Below, piece by piece: positions 19,549 to 32,221 of a stretch of DNA of 64,000 nucleotides. A program made the translations under genes and the position numbers. Position 1 is the first letter of the stretch. Each line of letters starts with the position of its first letter. The stretch spans positions 2,338,232 through 2,402,231 of the forward strand of contig CM119268.1 of NCBI GenBank assembly GCA_051294375.1, written 5' to 3'. Below the pieces are notes generated by a model. The model was not told the DNA's origin. It saw nothing but the letters and a program-made list of their open reading frames with translations, and did not search any database. The DNA comes from Paraspadella gotoi (lineage: Eukaryota; Chaetognatha).

Positions 19549-21585
19549 TAGGGTGTGCCAAAAAATTTCAAAATCATAGTAGCTCAATTTACATCCGGCA
19601 CATATGTGGGGGTTAAAAAAGATGTTTGCCAAATCTCATCGAATTTCTTCAACACCCTTAGGCACTACCCTCGCTTAAAGGATTTTTGGCACACCTTTGA
19701 CTAAAAAATTAATTGTTTAAAAAATATGACTGTTTATCCGTCCATCAACTTATTAGCTGAGAACTCATCAAAGATTATTTACATCAATTTGAAATCTCAT
19801 TTCAATCCCAGCCTTCACAACTGGCTCCACAGCAGCGGAGATGTGGAGTTTATAAACATCATTGCTTATAATTCCTACCATTCAGGTAGAGATCTCTTAC
19901 TTTTGACATAGTTTACAACTAATAGTTCCCTCTATAAAATCAACAACATTTATTTTTATTTAGTGGTGTGGTTACATCCTGGAGGATAATTTCTGTTCCT
20001 TTTTTATTTTCATAAAATTACTATTTTAAATACTTTTTGGATAATAACAGTACAGGCTGATGTAAGATGATACAAAAATTGGGTCAGATCCAAAAAAATT
20101 GGCACTGAATTAAGCTAGGTTTTCAAGAGAGCCCTCTCTTGAAGATCTGGGAGACACTCCACACCCCCTTTAAATGATAAGATACTTATTTTTTTAATAT
20201 AAAATGCTTGTTTGTTAAAATTTTATGACCAAAAATTTTGCTTAAAGTGTTTTAGTACACTATACCATTAAAACTAGAAAAGATTTTTAATACTGCATTA
20301 ATGCAAAATGGATTTTGGTATCATATTTGCCTCACGAGAGAATTGTTGGAGAACAATAACAAAAGGGGACAATGTAACGAATGTATTTGAAAAATTTTAT
20401 TAAATTAACCGGGAAGATCTTATAGAACTATGAAATGACGACAACAACAACAATCGTTATTAATTCATTAATTTAATTATAAATAGTTTATATATATATT
20501 GTGCCAAAAATGTCTTAAAATAAAATTATTCTTTGATAAGTTATGAGTTTAATAATTATTTACTCGGGTGACTTGAAATGTCCTCAGTCATTTTACATGA
20601 CCTTAGTCACAAAGATTCCTTTCACCAAAATCAGTAAATCCTCTGTTGTCGTTGTTGTCGTCATGTCATAGTTATAAGATCTCGGTTAATTTAATAAATT
20701 TCTTCAAATACATTCGTACATTTGTCCCCTTTTGTTATTGTTCTCCAACAATTCTCTCGTGCCAAACAAATATGATAGCCAAAATCCATTTTGCATAAGG
20801 CCAGTATTTAAAAATCTTTTCTAGTTTTTAATGATTAAGTGTACTAAAACTTGAAGCATATTTTTGGTCATAGAAATTTTAACCAAACAAGCATTTTTAT
20901 ATTTAAAAAATAAGGTATTTTACCCCTTCATTAAAAGGGGGGTTCTGGTTGAGTTGCTCCCAGATCCTTCAAGAGAGGCTCTCTGAAACCTATGGCTTAA
21001 TTTCATTGGCAAATTTTTTGGATTCTGACCAATTTTTGGGTATCATTTTACATCAGCCTGAATGTTAAATTATCCAAAAATGTAATTTAAAAATAGTAAT
21101 TTTATGAAAATAAAAAAAGGAACAGAATTATTCTCCAGGATGTAACCACACCACTAAATAAAATCAAATGTTGTGATTTATATAGAGGAACATATTAGTT
21201 GTAAAAGCTATGGTCAAAGTAAGAGATTCTACCACCTGAATGGTTAGGGAAATATATAGACATGATGTTATCAACTCCACAATCCTCCAGCGTGCTGTGG
21301 AGCCAGGGTTGTGAAGCGCTGTGGATGAAAGAGCATTTCAAATTGATGTGAAATAACTCCTTGAAGAGTTCCTCAGCCTAATAAGTTGAGTGACGGATAA
21401 ACAAGTCATATTTTTTAAACAATTAATTTTTAGTCAAAGGTGTGCCAAAAATCCTTTAAGCGAGGGAGTGCTAAGGGTGTTGAAGCCATTCGATGAGATT
21501 TGGGCAAACATACTTTTTATACCCCCACATATTGTTGCCGGATGTAAATTAGAGCTACTATGATTTTTAAATTTTGGCCACCCTA
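19549..21585. mobile_element. Foldback/MULE-like element with arms of about 0.9 kb
   Basis: Starts TAGGGTGTGCCAAAA and ends TTTTGGCCACCCTA. The left arm (19549 to about 20455) is repeated inverted in the right arm (about 20640 to 21585), around a 180-base AT-rich spacer. Both flanks carry AGCGGTGGT (19540-19548 and 21586-21594), which would be a 9-bp target duplication as made by Mutator-type transposases. The microsatellite context weakens the duplication evidence. No transposase coding is present, so it would be non-autonomous. The TAGGG end also resembles hAT ends, which make 8-bp duplications. Confidence 0.65.
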
Positions 21586-21660
21586 AGCGGTGGTGTTGGT
21601 GGTGGCGGCGGCGGTGTTGTGGCGGCGGTGGATTGCCTGCAGCTTCGTCGGGCGGAGCCG
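21586..21660. repeat. Continuation of the GGTGGC minisatellite
   Basis: GCGGTGGTGTTGG units to the right of the foldback element. Confidence 0.8.
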
Positions 21661-22190
21661 ACATCTCGTGAGCGGAAAACGAAAAGGGAAACGTTCGTCC
21701 TGCATCTTGGATTTTAGATTTGGATTCGGTGGGGGAGAGAGAGAGGAAGAGGGAGAGAGAGAGGGAGAGGAGAGGGGGGAGAAAAAATTTTGTTTTGAGC
21801 GTCGATCAAAAAATATTGGTGATATTAAATTTATAAGGAAAAATATAATTTTGGCATATTATTATTATACTATGTTTATGTGCCTTTTACTAAGAATTTT
21901 GTGAATTAGAATTATTGACGGATGATGATAATAATTTCATAAGAGAAGATTCAGAGAATGATCACAAAGACAATTTTTTTTACAGATGCCCATTAAGTTA
22001 CTTCAGGAAACTGATAAACGCTACAACTTTAGTATTCTATGATTTAGCATATGATACATAGTACATTCTACTGCTTAAAATATTTTTCAGCTGACTGCAG
22101 CTCATAAGCAATGCTAATGTAAATTGGCTCTGTCAACAGCTGCATGTCTGTATACATGTAACAATCTTCAATTAAATCTTTCAAATCCGG
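21661..22190. other. Intergenic; short GA run; nothing else recognised
   Basis: GA-rich at 21734-21780, then AT-rich. Confidence 0.45.
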
Positions 22191-22463
22191 AAGGACAAAA
22201 GTGAAATTCTGTCAGGAAAGGCTGTGCCATCACTATCACTATCACTATCACTATCACACACTATCATCCGAAGGACAAAAGTGAAATTCTGTCAGGAAAG
22301 GCCTGTGACCATCACTATCACTATCACTATCACTATCACTATCACATCACTATCCATCCGAAAGACAAAAGTAAAATTCTGTCAGGAAAGGCCTGTGACC
22401 ATCACTATCACTATCACTATCACCATCACTATCATCCGGAAGGACAAAGTGAAATTCTGTCAG
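22190..22463. repeat. Compound minisatellite: 35-40 base core plus (ATCACT)n
   Basis: About four units. Each holds the core GGACAAAAGTGAAATTCTGT, then CAGGAAAGGCCTGTGACC, then a variable number of ATCACT hexamers. The array runs into an N gap. Confidence 0.9.
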
Positions 22464-22563
22464 NNNNNNNNNNNNNNNNNNNNNNNNNNNNNNNNNNNNN
22501 NNNNNNNNNNNNNNNNNNNNNNNNNNNNNNNNNNNNNNNNNNNNNNNNNNNNNNNNNNNNNNN
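22464..22563. other. Assembly gap (100 N)
   Basis: Run of N inside a minisatellite. Confidence 1.
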
Positions 22564-22785
22564 CGCGCTCCGACCTCAAAGGAGTTTGGGGATTGGATAT
22601 GATTGCTCGCTCCATTAGTGTCACGCGGCGCCGACAGAGAACCGACGCCGCCGACGCCCGACGGATCCTCCCGGCGCCAATTTCCGCGCCGTCGATCTCT
22701 ACTCCACTCTTTTTTTTCTCACTGATTTTTTTTGAAATTTGAATCCGAGGAGAGAAAAGACAAAATGGCGACGATTCGGAGATTT
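22564..22785. promoter_or_regulatory. CpG-rich stretch, possible promoter
   Basis: GC-rich island with several GGCGCC sites and TTTCCGCGCC, followed by ACAAAATGGCGACG, similar to the ATGGCGGC motif upstream of the chromatin gene. No following exon can be shown, so this is weak. Confidence 0.2.
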
Positions 22786-22825
22786 TTTTAATTGTTTTGG
22801 GCGAGGGAGAGAAAAGGTTGAGAAT

Positions 22826-22827
<2 letters not shown>

Positions 22828-22872
<45 letters not shown>

Positions 22873-22963
22873 AGAGAAGAGAAAAAAATTAATGAATAAA
22901 TGAATGGATGAATAAATGAATGAATGAATGAATGAATGAATGAATGAATGAATAAATGAATGA

Positions 22964-23031
<68 letters not shown>

Positions 23032-23040
23032 AAAAAAGAG
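22828..23040. repeat. (GA)n, (AATG)n and (GAAA)n arrays
   Basis: GA repeats to 22868, AATGAATG to about 22962, then AAAG tetranucleotides. Confidence 0.95.
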
Positions 23041-23383
23041 AGAGCGAGCGATGAAAATAGCAACTAGCGAGAGAGAGCGAGCTTTAAACAAATATCCCAA
23101 GACCACGAAAGAGAAGAAGAGAAAACTTGAGGAAAGGAAAAAAGAAAAAGAAAAAAAATGATTGGGAGGAAAATTTTAGGTAGAATTGAAAGTATGATGT
23201 ATGGGAGAAGAGAGAGAGAGAAAGAGAAAGAGAGAGAGAGGGAGAGAGAGGGAGATTCTAACTCGGGCGAAACGATTTGCATAAAGAGGGAAAGTGGCGA
23301 CTAAGACAAAGACAACAACGACAACGACTTTGACGTAGACGACCAACAACAACAACAATTTAAAGCGCCGCGACAGCAGAAAC

Positions 23384-23667
23384 NNNNNNNNNNNNNNNNN
23401 NNNNNNNNNNNNNNNNNNNNNNNNNNNNNNNNNNNNNNNNNNNNNNNNNNNNNNNNNNNNNNNNNNNNNNNNNNNNNNNNNNNNNNNNNNNNNNNNNNNN
23501 NNNNNNNNNNNNNNNNNNNNNNNNNNNNNNNNNNNNNNNNNNNNNNNNNNNNNNNNNNNNNNNNNNNNNNNNNNNNNNNNNNNNNNNNNNNNNNNNNNNN
23601 NNNNNNNNNNNNNNNNNNNNNNNNNNNNNNNNNNNNNNNNNNNNNNNNNNNNNNNNNNNNNNNNNNN
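23384..23667. other. Assembly gap (284 N)
   Basis: Run of N. Confidence 1.
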
Positions 23668-23689
23668 AAATAAGTTCAGTGAATCAAAG

Positions 23690-23920
23690 TCCGACTTTTC
23701 TTTTTTTATTTCTTTCTTTTTTTAATAATTCTCTCTACTCTACTTTTTTTAACATCTTTCTTTCTTTCTTTGTCTCTTTTGTTTTGTTTTTTTTTTCTCT
23801 TTCTTTCCTTCTCTCTTTCTTTATTTTTTCTTTTCTTCTCTCTTTCTTTCTTTCCTTCTTTCTTTCTATCTTTCTCTCTTTCTTTCTCTCTTTCTCGTTT
23901 TCTTTCTTTCTTTCTTTCTT
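23690..23920. repeat. (TTTC)n pyrimidine array
   Basis: CTTT-type repeats running into an N gap at 23921-24053. Confidence 0.9.
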
Positions 23921-24053
23921 NNNNNNNNNNNNNNNNNNNNNNNNNNNNNNNNNNNNNNNNNNNNNNNNNNNNNNNNNNNNNNNNNNNNNNNNNNNNNNNN
24001 NNNNNNNNNNNNNNNNNNNNNNNNNNNNNNNNNNNNNNNNNNNNNNNNNNNNN
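23921..24053. other. Assembly gap (133 N)
   Basis: Run of N. Confidence 1.
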
Positions 24054-24237
24054 CTTCTCAACTCGTCGTCTTCTTTTTTCCTCTTTGACGTCTTCTTTCT
24101 CTTTGTCGTCTTCTTCTTTGTCGTCTTTCTCTTTGTCGTCTTCCTCTTTGTCGTCGTCAACTTTCTCTTCATCTTTGTCGTCATGGTCACCGATATTCTT
24201 CTCTTCATGTCTTTGTCCTCACAAACGATGACGTCGC

Positions 24238-24321
<84 letters not shown>

Positions 24322-24322
24322 A
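24054..24322. repeat. TCTTTGTCGTCTTC units and long (TCG)n array
   Basis: Degenerate pyrimidine-rich units, then about 80 bases of perfect TCG repeats at 24240-24320. Confidence 0.9.
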
Positions 24323-24389
24323 ATCTAAAAACAAAAAAACAACTTTGTGATCCATCGATCCATCCACCTATCAATTCAAACCTCAACAA

Positions 24390-24468
24390 ATAAGGCAACG
24401 ACAACAACGACGCCGACAACAACGACAACAACGACAACAACGACGACGACAACAACAACGACCTCGCC
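24390..24468. repeat. (ACA/ACG)n repeat
   Basis: ACAACGACAACA-type triplets. Confidence 0.85.
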
Positions 24469-24578
24469 TTTCGTCAGACTTCGTTTTTTTCTCGGCGCTA
24501 AAATAATCTGGAAACGGGAGCGCTCAGCGCCAGTGACGGGGAGGAAAGAAGGGCGCCGTCCGTACTGTNNNNNNNNNN

Positions 24579-25265
24579 ATGTCGATAAGGGAAACTCCGA
24601 TTTAACCTTCAGCTTCGAATCACGAATTTCATCTTTTTTAGTTTTATTTAGTTTTGTTTTTATTAATTTTTTTATTTTTAGTTCAACTTCATTTCCTCTA
24701 CCCCCCACAAAATTTTTTCCCCCTTTTGTTTAATTTAATTTGTCTTTCAATCTAAATAAAATTGATGTCATTCAATCTACAAATTTTCAAGCGAAATAAA
24801 GTTAAGAAACAAGTAAATCAACTTTTACAGACAAAATTATAATTTTGCTTGTTTATTAAAACCGGAGCCGAAAACTAAATCTCGGAAGAAGTTATAAGCG
24901 GCTCTTTCTGTACTCTCATTTATTTTCTCTCCTTTTCTCTTTCGAGTTATAACCGATTCTTCCTCTACCCATTCCTTTTCTTTTTTGAGTTTTAACCGGG
25001 TCTTCCTCTTCTCTTTCCTTTTCTCTTTCGAGTTATAACCAGGTCTTCCTCTACTCTCTCCTTATTCCTCCTTTTTTCTTTCTCGTTATAATCGGTTCTT
25101 CCTTTACTCTTTCCTTTTTCCTCCTTTTTCGATTCTCGGATTTTTTCGTCCTTCTCGCCCCGAGGCGACCCTGACTGTCGGGCGTTCCCTTAGCCCGACG
25201 TCGTCTATTTCAGCCCGACATCCCACGAAATTCTCTCCTTTTTAGCCCGACATTCCAATCTTTAA
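24579..25265. other. Intergenic; degenerate CGAGTTATAACCGGTTCTTC units
   Basis: At about 24925-25130 a 55-65 base unit (GAGTTATAACC.GTTCTTCCTCTACTC) recurs about four times. At 25180-25255 the words AGCCCGACAT/AGCCCGACG recur four times. No gene. Confidence 0.55.
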
Positions 25266-25434
25266 AAGCCGCCATGGGTTCATTGGGTCCTTTGCCCGTT
25301 ATCTATACCCACCGATCTTGCCCGATCTTTTGGACATCCTTTGCCCGTCTTGATCATCGTCATCATTGTCAGTCTTGTTGTTATCGTTGTCATGTTCTTC
25401 GTCGTCATCATCGTCGTCGTCGCCAGTGGATCAG

Positions 25435-27612
25435 CATCGTCGTCTTCGTCTTTGGCCTCACCCACATTGGCCTTTCGTTTTGTCTTCGTCTTTGGCCTCA
25501 CCCGCATTGGCCTTTCTTNNNNNNNNNNNNNNNNNNNNNNNNNGCATTGCCTCTCGTCTTTCGTCTTCGTCTTTGCCGCACCCGCATGTGGCCTTTCGTC
25601 TTCGTCTCGTTTGGGCTCGACCCACATTGGCCTTTCGTTGTCTTTCGTCTTTGGCCTCACCCCGCAAATTGGCCTCTTTCGTCTTGCTTCGTCTTCGTCT
25701 TTGCTGCACCCAGCATTGGCATTTTCTTTTCGTCTTCGGTGTCTTTGGCCCTCACCCGCCAATTGGCCTCTTCGTCTTGTCTTCGTCTTTGGCCTCCCCA
25801 GCATTTGGCTTTTCGCTTTGTCTTCGTCTTTGGCCTCACCCGCATGGCTTCTTTCGTCTTCGTCTTCGGTCTTTGGCTCAACCCACATTGGCCATTTGTT
25901 CTTCGTACTTCGTCTTTGGCCTCACCCGGCAATGCTTCTCGTTTGTCACGTCTCCGTCCAACACATTTGCTCGTGTCTTCGTTCTTTCGCCTTCAACCCG
26001 CATTGGCTTCTCGTCTTCGTCTTCGTTCTCTTTGGCCTCACCCGACATTGGTCCTTTCGTCGTTTTGGTCTTCGTTCTTTGCCCTCACCCGAATTGGCTT
26101 TCTTCATCTGCTTCGGTGCTTCGTCTTGTGCCGCCATCACGCCGCCATTGGTCCTTCTTTCGTCTTCTGTCTTCGGTCTTTGGTGCCTCACCCGCATTGG
26201 CCTTTCGTCTTCGTCTTCGTCTTCGCTCAGTTTGGCTTCGCTCTGGCTTCTCTTTGGCAACCGCTGTTTTCTTCGTTCTTCGTCTTTTGGGCCTCACCCG
26301 CATTGGCCTTCGTTCGTCTCGTTCTTGCCTCACCGCATTGGCCTTTCTTTTCGTTCTTGTCTGGCGTTCTTCGTTCTTTTGGCCCTCCACCCGCATTGGC
26401 CTTTTCTTTCTCTTCATCTTTTGGGCCTCACCCGCATTGGCTTTCTTTCGTCTTCGTCTTCGTCTTTGGGCCTCACCCGCATTGCCTCTCGGTCTTCGGT
26501 CTCGTCTTTGGCCTCACCCGCATTGGCCTTTCGTCTCTGTCTTCGTCTTTGGCCTCACCCCATTGGCCTTTCGTTTTCGTCTTTTCGTCTTTTGGCTACC
26601 CCCGCATTGGCCTTTCTTCATCTTGTCTTCGTCTTCGTATTTGGCCTCACCCGCATTTGGCCTTCTCTCGTCTTCGTTCTTTGGCCTCACCCGATTGCCT
26701 TTTGTTTTGTCTTCGCTTTGGCCTCACGCATTGAGCCTTTCGTCTACGTCTTCGTCTTTGCTCACCCGCATTGGCCTTCTTTATCCTTTGTCTTACGTCT
26801 TCGTCTTGCCCCACCCGCATTGCTTTTCGTCTTCGTCTTCGTTTGGCGCTCACCCGCATGGCCTCGTTTTGGGTCTTCGTCTTTGCCTCACCCATGCCTT
26901 TCTTTCGTCTTTGCTTCGTCGTTCGCTTTGCCTCCACCCGCATTGGCCTTTCGTCTGCGTCTTCATCATGTGCCTCACCCGCATTGCCTTTCAGTCTCGT
27001 CTTCGGTATTTTCGTCTCGTCTCGTCTTGGCCTCACCGCTTGGCCTCTCGTCTTCGTTTCGGCTGGCTCACCCACCTTGGCCTTTCGTTTGTCTCGTCTT
27101 CTTGCATTGGCCTTCTTCATCTTTGTCTTCGTCTTCGTCTTGGCGCTTCAGCCCGCATTGCCTTTTCTTTTCGTCTTCTGTCTGTCTTTGGCCCACACCC
27201 GTCATTGGTCTCTCCTTTGTCCGTACTATCTTCGTCTTTTGGCCTCACCCGCATTGGCCTTTCGTCTAACGTCTTCGTCTTTTTTTTGGGTTTTTCCCAC
27301 CGTCATTGGCCTTTCTTCGTCTTCGTCTTTCGTCTTGCCTCACCCGCATTGGCCTTTCGTTCTACATCTTCGTCTTTGCCTCACCCGCATGGCCTTTACA
27401 TCTACGTTTCGTCTTTGCGTCCCATTTGGCCTCTTCGTCTTCGTCTTCGTCTTTGGCCTCACCCGCATTGGCTTTCGTCTACATCTCGTCTTTTGCTTTC
27501 TCACTCCTCATTTGTGCCTTTTCTCTAACATTCTTCGTCATTTGCCTCACCCGCATTGGCCTCTTCGTCTACGTCTTCGTCTTGTGCTCACCCGCATGGC
27601 CTTTCGCGACCT
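25435..27612. repeat. 35-bp minisatellite, about 60 degenerate copies
   Basis: Unit approximately TTTGGCCTCACCCGCATTGG plus CCTTTCGTCTTCGTC. Copies differ mostly by single-base indels. The unit lacks stops in all three plus frames, so frames of up to 720 codons arise by chance. A 25-base gap lies at 25519-25543. An isolated copy recurs at 31197-31236. Confidence 0.9.
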
Positions 27613-27619
27613 CGGCTCT

Positions 27620-27885
27620 TCCCACTCATGACGTCATTAGACGACACGATGACGCGAGATAGAATGGATGACCGTACGGACTCGAGCGATTACCACGACC
27701 GACCCGACCGACCGCACCGATCCTGATCCATCGCGATCCGACTTGATCCGACCGACGACCGACCGAACTGACGACCGACCGACCGATATTAACCGACCGA
27801 CAGACGAGACGACGAGCCGAACGGATCCGACGACCGATCGACACGAATTACCGGATTCCACCGACGAGCCACCGATCCGCCGACC
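27620..27885. repeat. Module with TGACGTCATT box and (CCGA)n repeat, copy 1
   Basis: After the minisatellite come CTCTTCCCACTCATGACGTC and GACGACACG, then degenerate CCGACCGA tetranucleotides. The same order recurs at 31240-31590. Confidence 0.8.
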
Positions 27886-28560
27886 ATAATTCATCCAAAT
27901 CCCCCCGTAGATTAAACTTCCCCACACCTCGACACCACGATTCCTAAACTTCCTAAATCTCAACCCAATTTTTTTTCTTTCTTCAAGTCCTTTTCCTTTT
28001 TTTTTCTGGTTCAATTCTCCGCAGGTCATGTAGCGTTGGGGTTCAGAACGGGTTGGGGTCTTTTCGAATCCAGACCCGAATCCGTCACGGACTGGCAAAT
28101 CTGACTGGCCAAAAACATCGTGCGGTCGAAAGCCTTGCCTACGAGAGACGAATCTAAAAATAGACTGGGTGTGACATAACTAGATTACAAAAGCGAGTTG
28201 GACTTGCGTATATGTCGTCTCGAGTAACATCTGGCTTGGCATCGTGCTCTGGCATCCTGACTACACATGAAACTTCGGTTAAAACAGGCGGACAGACAGC
28301 CTCTACTGTATTCTAAACCAGCCAAACGTTTGGCCAACCGTGTGGCGAACCTTCCCATAATTATTCGCTTCTTTTTAGTTATGCTAACGCTGTAACTCGT
28401 TCTCTCTCCATTTAAAAAATTTAGACTTTCTTTATTTAGTCTCAGCGAAGGAAAATAAAAATCTAATAAAAATGGCGGGAAGAAAAAAAATTTTTGAAAA
28501 AATCTTTATATTATATATATAGTAATAGAATAGACATGTCCGTAAGTAGGTGATTTGGCA
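27886..28560. repeat. Interspersed repeat R, copy 1
   Basis: Begins near CATCCAAATCCCCCCGTAGA and ends at GACATGTCCGTAAGT. Copies with scattered indels occur at 32222-32890 and, lacking the 5' part, at 33056-33725. Contains no coding frame. Confidence 0.85.
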
Positions 28561-29470
28561 CGACTAGTCCCGTCTGGGTCACATGCAAATCACGAATCGA
28601 CCTGTCAACGCGCGCCGAATAAATGATTGCCCGCCGTTCCATCCTCCGCGCGTAACAGAACATTTCAGGTTACGAAGAAGAAGAGAGAGAGACCCCGAGA
28701 ACGTTAAGAAAGAGAGAAGAAGAAATATACCACGTTCTGTTCCATACGGCGCGAACATACATCTAGAACCACTATTATTCCTTATTTTTTACGGGCTAAC
28801 TCGCGGCGCCCGCATATTCTCTTTCAAAAAACTCGTCAGAGCTTCGTTGCAGCTACATACCCAGAGGCAATGTACCTATGTCACTCTGATTGACGCGTCG
28901 ACCATAAAAAATTTCGTGAATATGCGGGTTCCCCGGCGTATCTTATTCAACCAGTTAACTAACACCAATTAGAATTATTCATTGGCAATATTTTTTTATT
29001 GTTCAAAACATAGGTTTCTACATCTATCAAAGAACAGGCTAACTACGACATTGTTAGGAACAGTAGGAAATAATCGAAACTAACCTAACGCAGTTTATTT
29101 TTGCATCCAACATCAATAATACAATGACAGAGACAAATAATCAATTATGGTTACAACTACGAGTAGATCTCCGTTCTCGTGCCAGGATGGCTGAGAGTTG
29201 AAACACCAAAATTCCACCAAGTTCATCAGTAGTGCGATAATCTTTTAAAGTAACAAACAAACATATTCTTAAATCTAAATTTTCAATTTTAAAATATAAC
29301 TATTATTACTTACGCGATCGCACCGGTCGCACTTGTTTCAAAATAATTGTTTTGATAACCATTTCGAATTTTTCGAATTTTAGTTTTTCTTTTTACAAAT
29401 TTCAATCTTTTCAAACGGGAAAGTGTTTCGAAACCGTGCAAACAAAAAGATTTAAATTTATTACTGCAGA
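28561..29470. other. Intergenic, nothing recognised
   Basis: The frame at 28583-28972 has no recognised domain. Mixed composition, no supported feature. Confidence 0.4.
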
Positions 29471-29577
29471 CAACAGAGGTAGAGAGGAGAGAGAGAGAGA
29501 GGAGAAGAAGACCGACAGCGAGAACCCGAGAGAGAGAAGAGAATGAGAAAGAGAGGATGAGAGAGAGAGATAAGAGA

Positions 29578-30308
<731 letters not shown>

Positions 30309-31190
30309 AGAGACTAGTTCAACCCTTGTACATGGGGAAAAGCGACGGTTAGATAACGATCCCTCATTCCGCCCCCGAGTCATGTCCCCAACTAGCTAGA
30401 TCCTCCTCGCTCTCCAGCCACCCCTTTCTAGACCCCGCATAAGTGTTTTCTCCTCATCGGCGAGGACAAACTATGCGCTTGATTGAACGAAAGACCTCGG
30501 CAGCGTATTTATGACGGCCCGCAAAGCATGAACCGATGATTAGCGGTAATCCAATGTAGGAGAATCACGTCTGTCGCGGGCAACCGTGCACGTACTTCTA
30601 CCGGAGATTCTCGCTTCCGATTTGACCTCTTCCTCTCCGTCCGCGCAGAGCGTTTCATCTCGAGACACTTCGCCTCGAGGCCGAGGAGTCGGAATTCTCC
30701 CGGCGGACGCCCACGGCCTTATCCGTCAACCGCGTTAAAAACAAACTAAGACCACTAGGCAGTGGCGTAGGCCCCGACATAGGTCCGCCTTAAGCGAACG
30801 GAGGAATATATCCATGCTGTAAAAACAAATTAAACTAATCAATTTCGAAACTAAAGAGAAAAATTGCTATTAGATCGATTACCTCGTCATCATCGAGTTC
30901 GTCCCGCCCCCGTTTTGGACTCGCATCTGCTCCCGCACGCCTGAAAAATTTTTTTCGGATTATAACGATCGCCTAAGACGCAAGACCCGCATATCTTTTT
31001 ACCTCGGTTCCATTGGTAGACGCATGCTCCGTGCGTTCGATTCAGTCTCATCACCGAGAGAATCACCGACATCGTCGTCGCTCGTCGCCGTCGCCGAAAC
31101 AGGATTCGTACGACCGCGAGATGACACGGCGGCCGTCATCGTCCGTCGTCGGCGGCACGCATCGGTCGTCGTCGCCTAGGCATTGGTACT
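30309..31190. other. Intergenic, higher GC, nothing recognised
   Basis: Unlike its neighbours it has little simple sequence. A short tRNA-like A/B-box pair near 31000-31050 was not accepted. Confidence 0.4.
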
Positions 31191-31194
31191 CTCT

Positions 31195-31590
31195 CTTCGT
31201 CTTCGTCTTTGGCCTCACCCGCATTGGCCTTTCGCGACTCGCTCTTCCCACTCATGACGTCATTGGACGACACGTGACCGGAAGAATAGAATTCGGATTG
31301 ACGAACCGACCGACCGACCGAGGCCGACCGACCGACCGACCCGACCGACCGACCGACCGACCGAACCCGACCGACCGACGACCGACGACCGACCGACACC
31401 GGAACACGACACGACCGACCCGACCGACCGACGACGACGACACGACCAGAGCACCGACAGACAGGACCAGTGGACAAGATCGACAACCGCCGACCACCGA
31501 CTGACAGACCGACCACCGAACAACCGACCGACCGACCGACCGACCGACAGAACAGAACAGACAGACAGAACAGAACCGATTTATTTCAAT
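31195..31590. repeat. Module with one 35-bp minisatellite unit, TGACGTCATT box and (CCGA)n, copy 2
   Basis: Same order as at 27580-27885: minisatellite unit, ACTCATGACGTCATTGGACG, then CCGACCGA and ACAGAACAG repeats. Confidence 0.85.
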
Positions 31591-31949
31591 CCTGCGGATT
31601 TCACATCACCTCAAATACTTTAATCTCTCAACTACTTTACCCACACAAATCTTTTTTAAAGTGTCCTGTTTCTCGGTCGAGCTCATGTTGCTCCACTTAT
31701 ATCCCAAAAAAGGGTCGGTTCGGCAAAAAAAAAAAAACAAGACAACAAAAAAAAAACACCAATTCTAAAAATGGGGTGAAGTAAAAGCAAAATGTATGTA
31801 CAACCTAACTTAAATACACATTAAATACACAGTATGATATAATAATGTTACATCTACTTAAGATTTTAACATGTAGCTGGTATTGAATTGCATTCATAGC
31901 ACTTTTTTTTTATTCGGGATTTTTTTCCTTCATTCGTGACCCGATGGCT

Positions 31950-32110
31950 CATTTAGTAAAGCGATCAAATCATCAGCACGAGCTAACGGGATCAATTGTA
32001 CTTCGGTATCAATCCCTAAGGGAAGCGTGAGGACGGCCGCGTTGGGGACCTGGAAAACCCTCAAGCCTGGTTCCAAGCCCAGGACCCGTTCCATTGCTGA
32101 CGAGGATGGA
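31950..32110 (-). repeat. Diverged copy of the minisatellite-bearing dispersed element
   Basis: Holds GGATCAATTGTACTTCGGTA, GAAGCGTGAGGACGGCCG and ACCTGGTTCCAAGCCCAGGA-like words that are also found, in the same order, at 55430-55600 and inverted at 59020-59150. Here only one or two minisatellite units are present. Confidence 0.6.
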
Positions 32111-32221
32111 ACGAAGCTACGGATAATAGTCTTCAGCCAATTATGAATAACCACATACATCTTTAATAGGCCCTTACAATTGAGCTCATTTAAATTCATT
32201 CTGAATTCTACTTAATTCTAA

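Noticed and set aside
23679-24367. Frames containing runs of unknown residues
   Set aside because: They cross N gaps and translate TTTC or TCG repeats. The same applies at 22224-22742, 50899-51621, 60154-60538 and 61142-62218.
27628-27640. TGACGTCA resembling a CRE site
   Set aside because: It is one word inside a repeated module (also at 31254), with no nearby gene start to regulate.
25274-27662. Overlapping plus-strand frames of 286 to 720 codons
   Set aside because: They translate a 35-bp minisatellite with no stops in any plus frame. All three frames are open at once and no domain is present.
31000-31055. tRNA-like A and B boxes (CCATTGGTAGACGC, GCGTTCGATTCAG)
   Set aside because: The boxes are too close together, with no room for an anticodon arm, and no stem closes.
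31930-32199. Minus-strand frame of 89 codons with VLGLEPGLRVFQ
   Set aside because: The apparent protein similarity to the frame at 58975-59337 reflects shared DNA repeat sequence; that second frame runs into the minisatellite.
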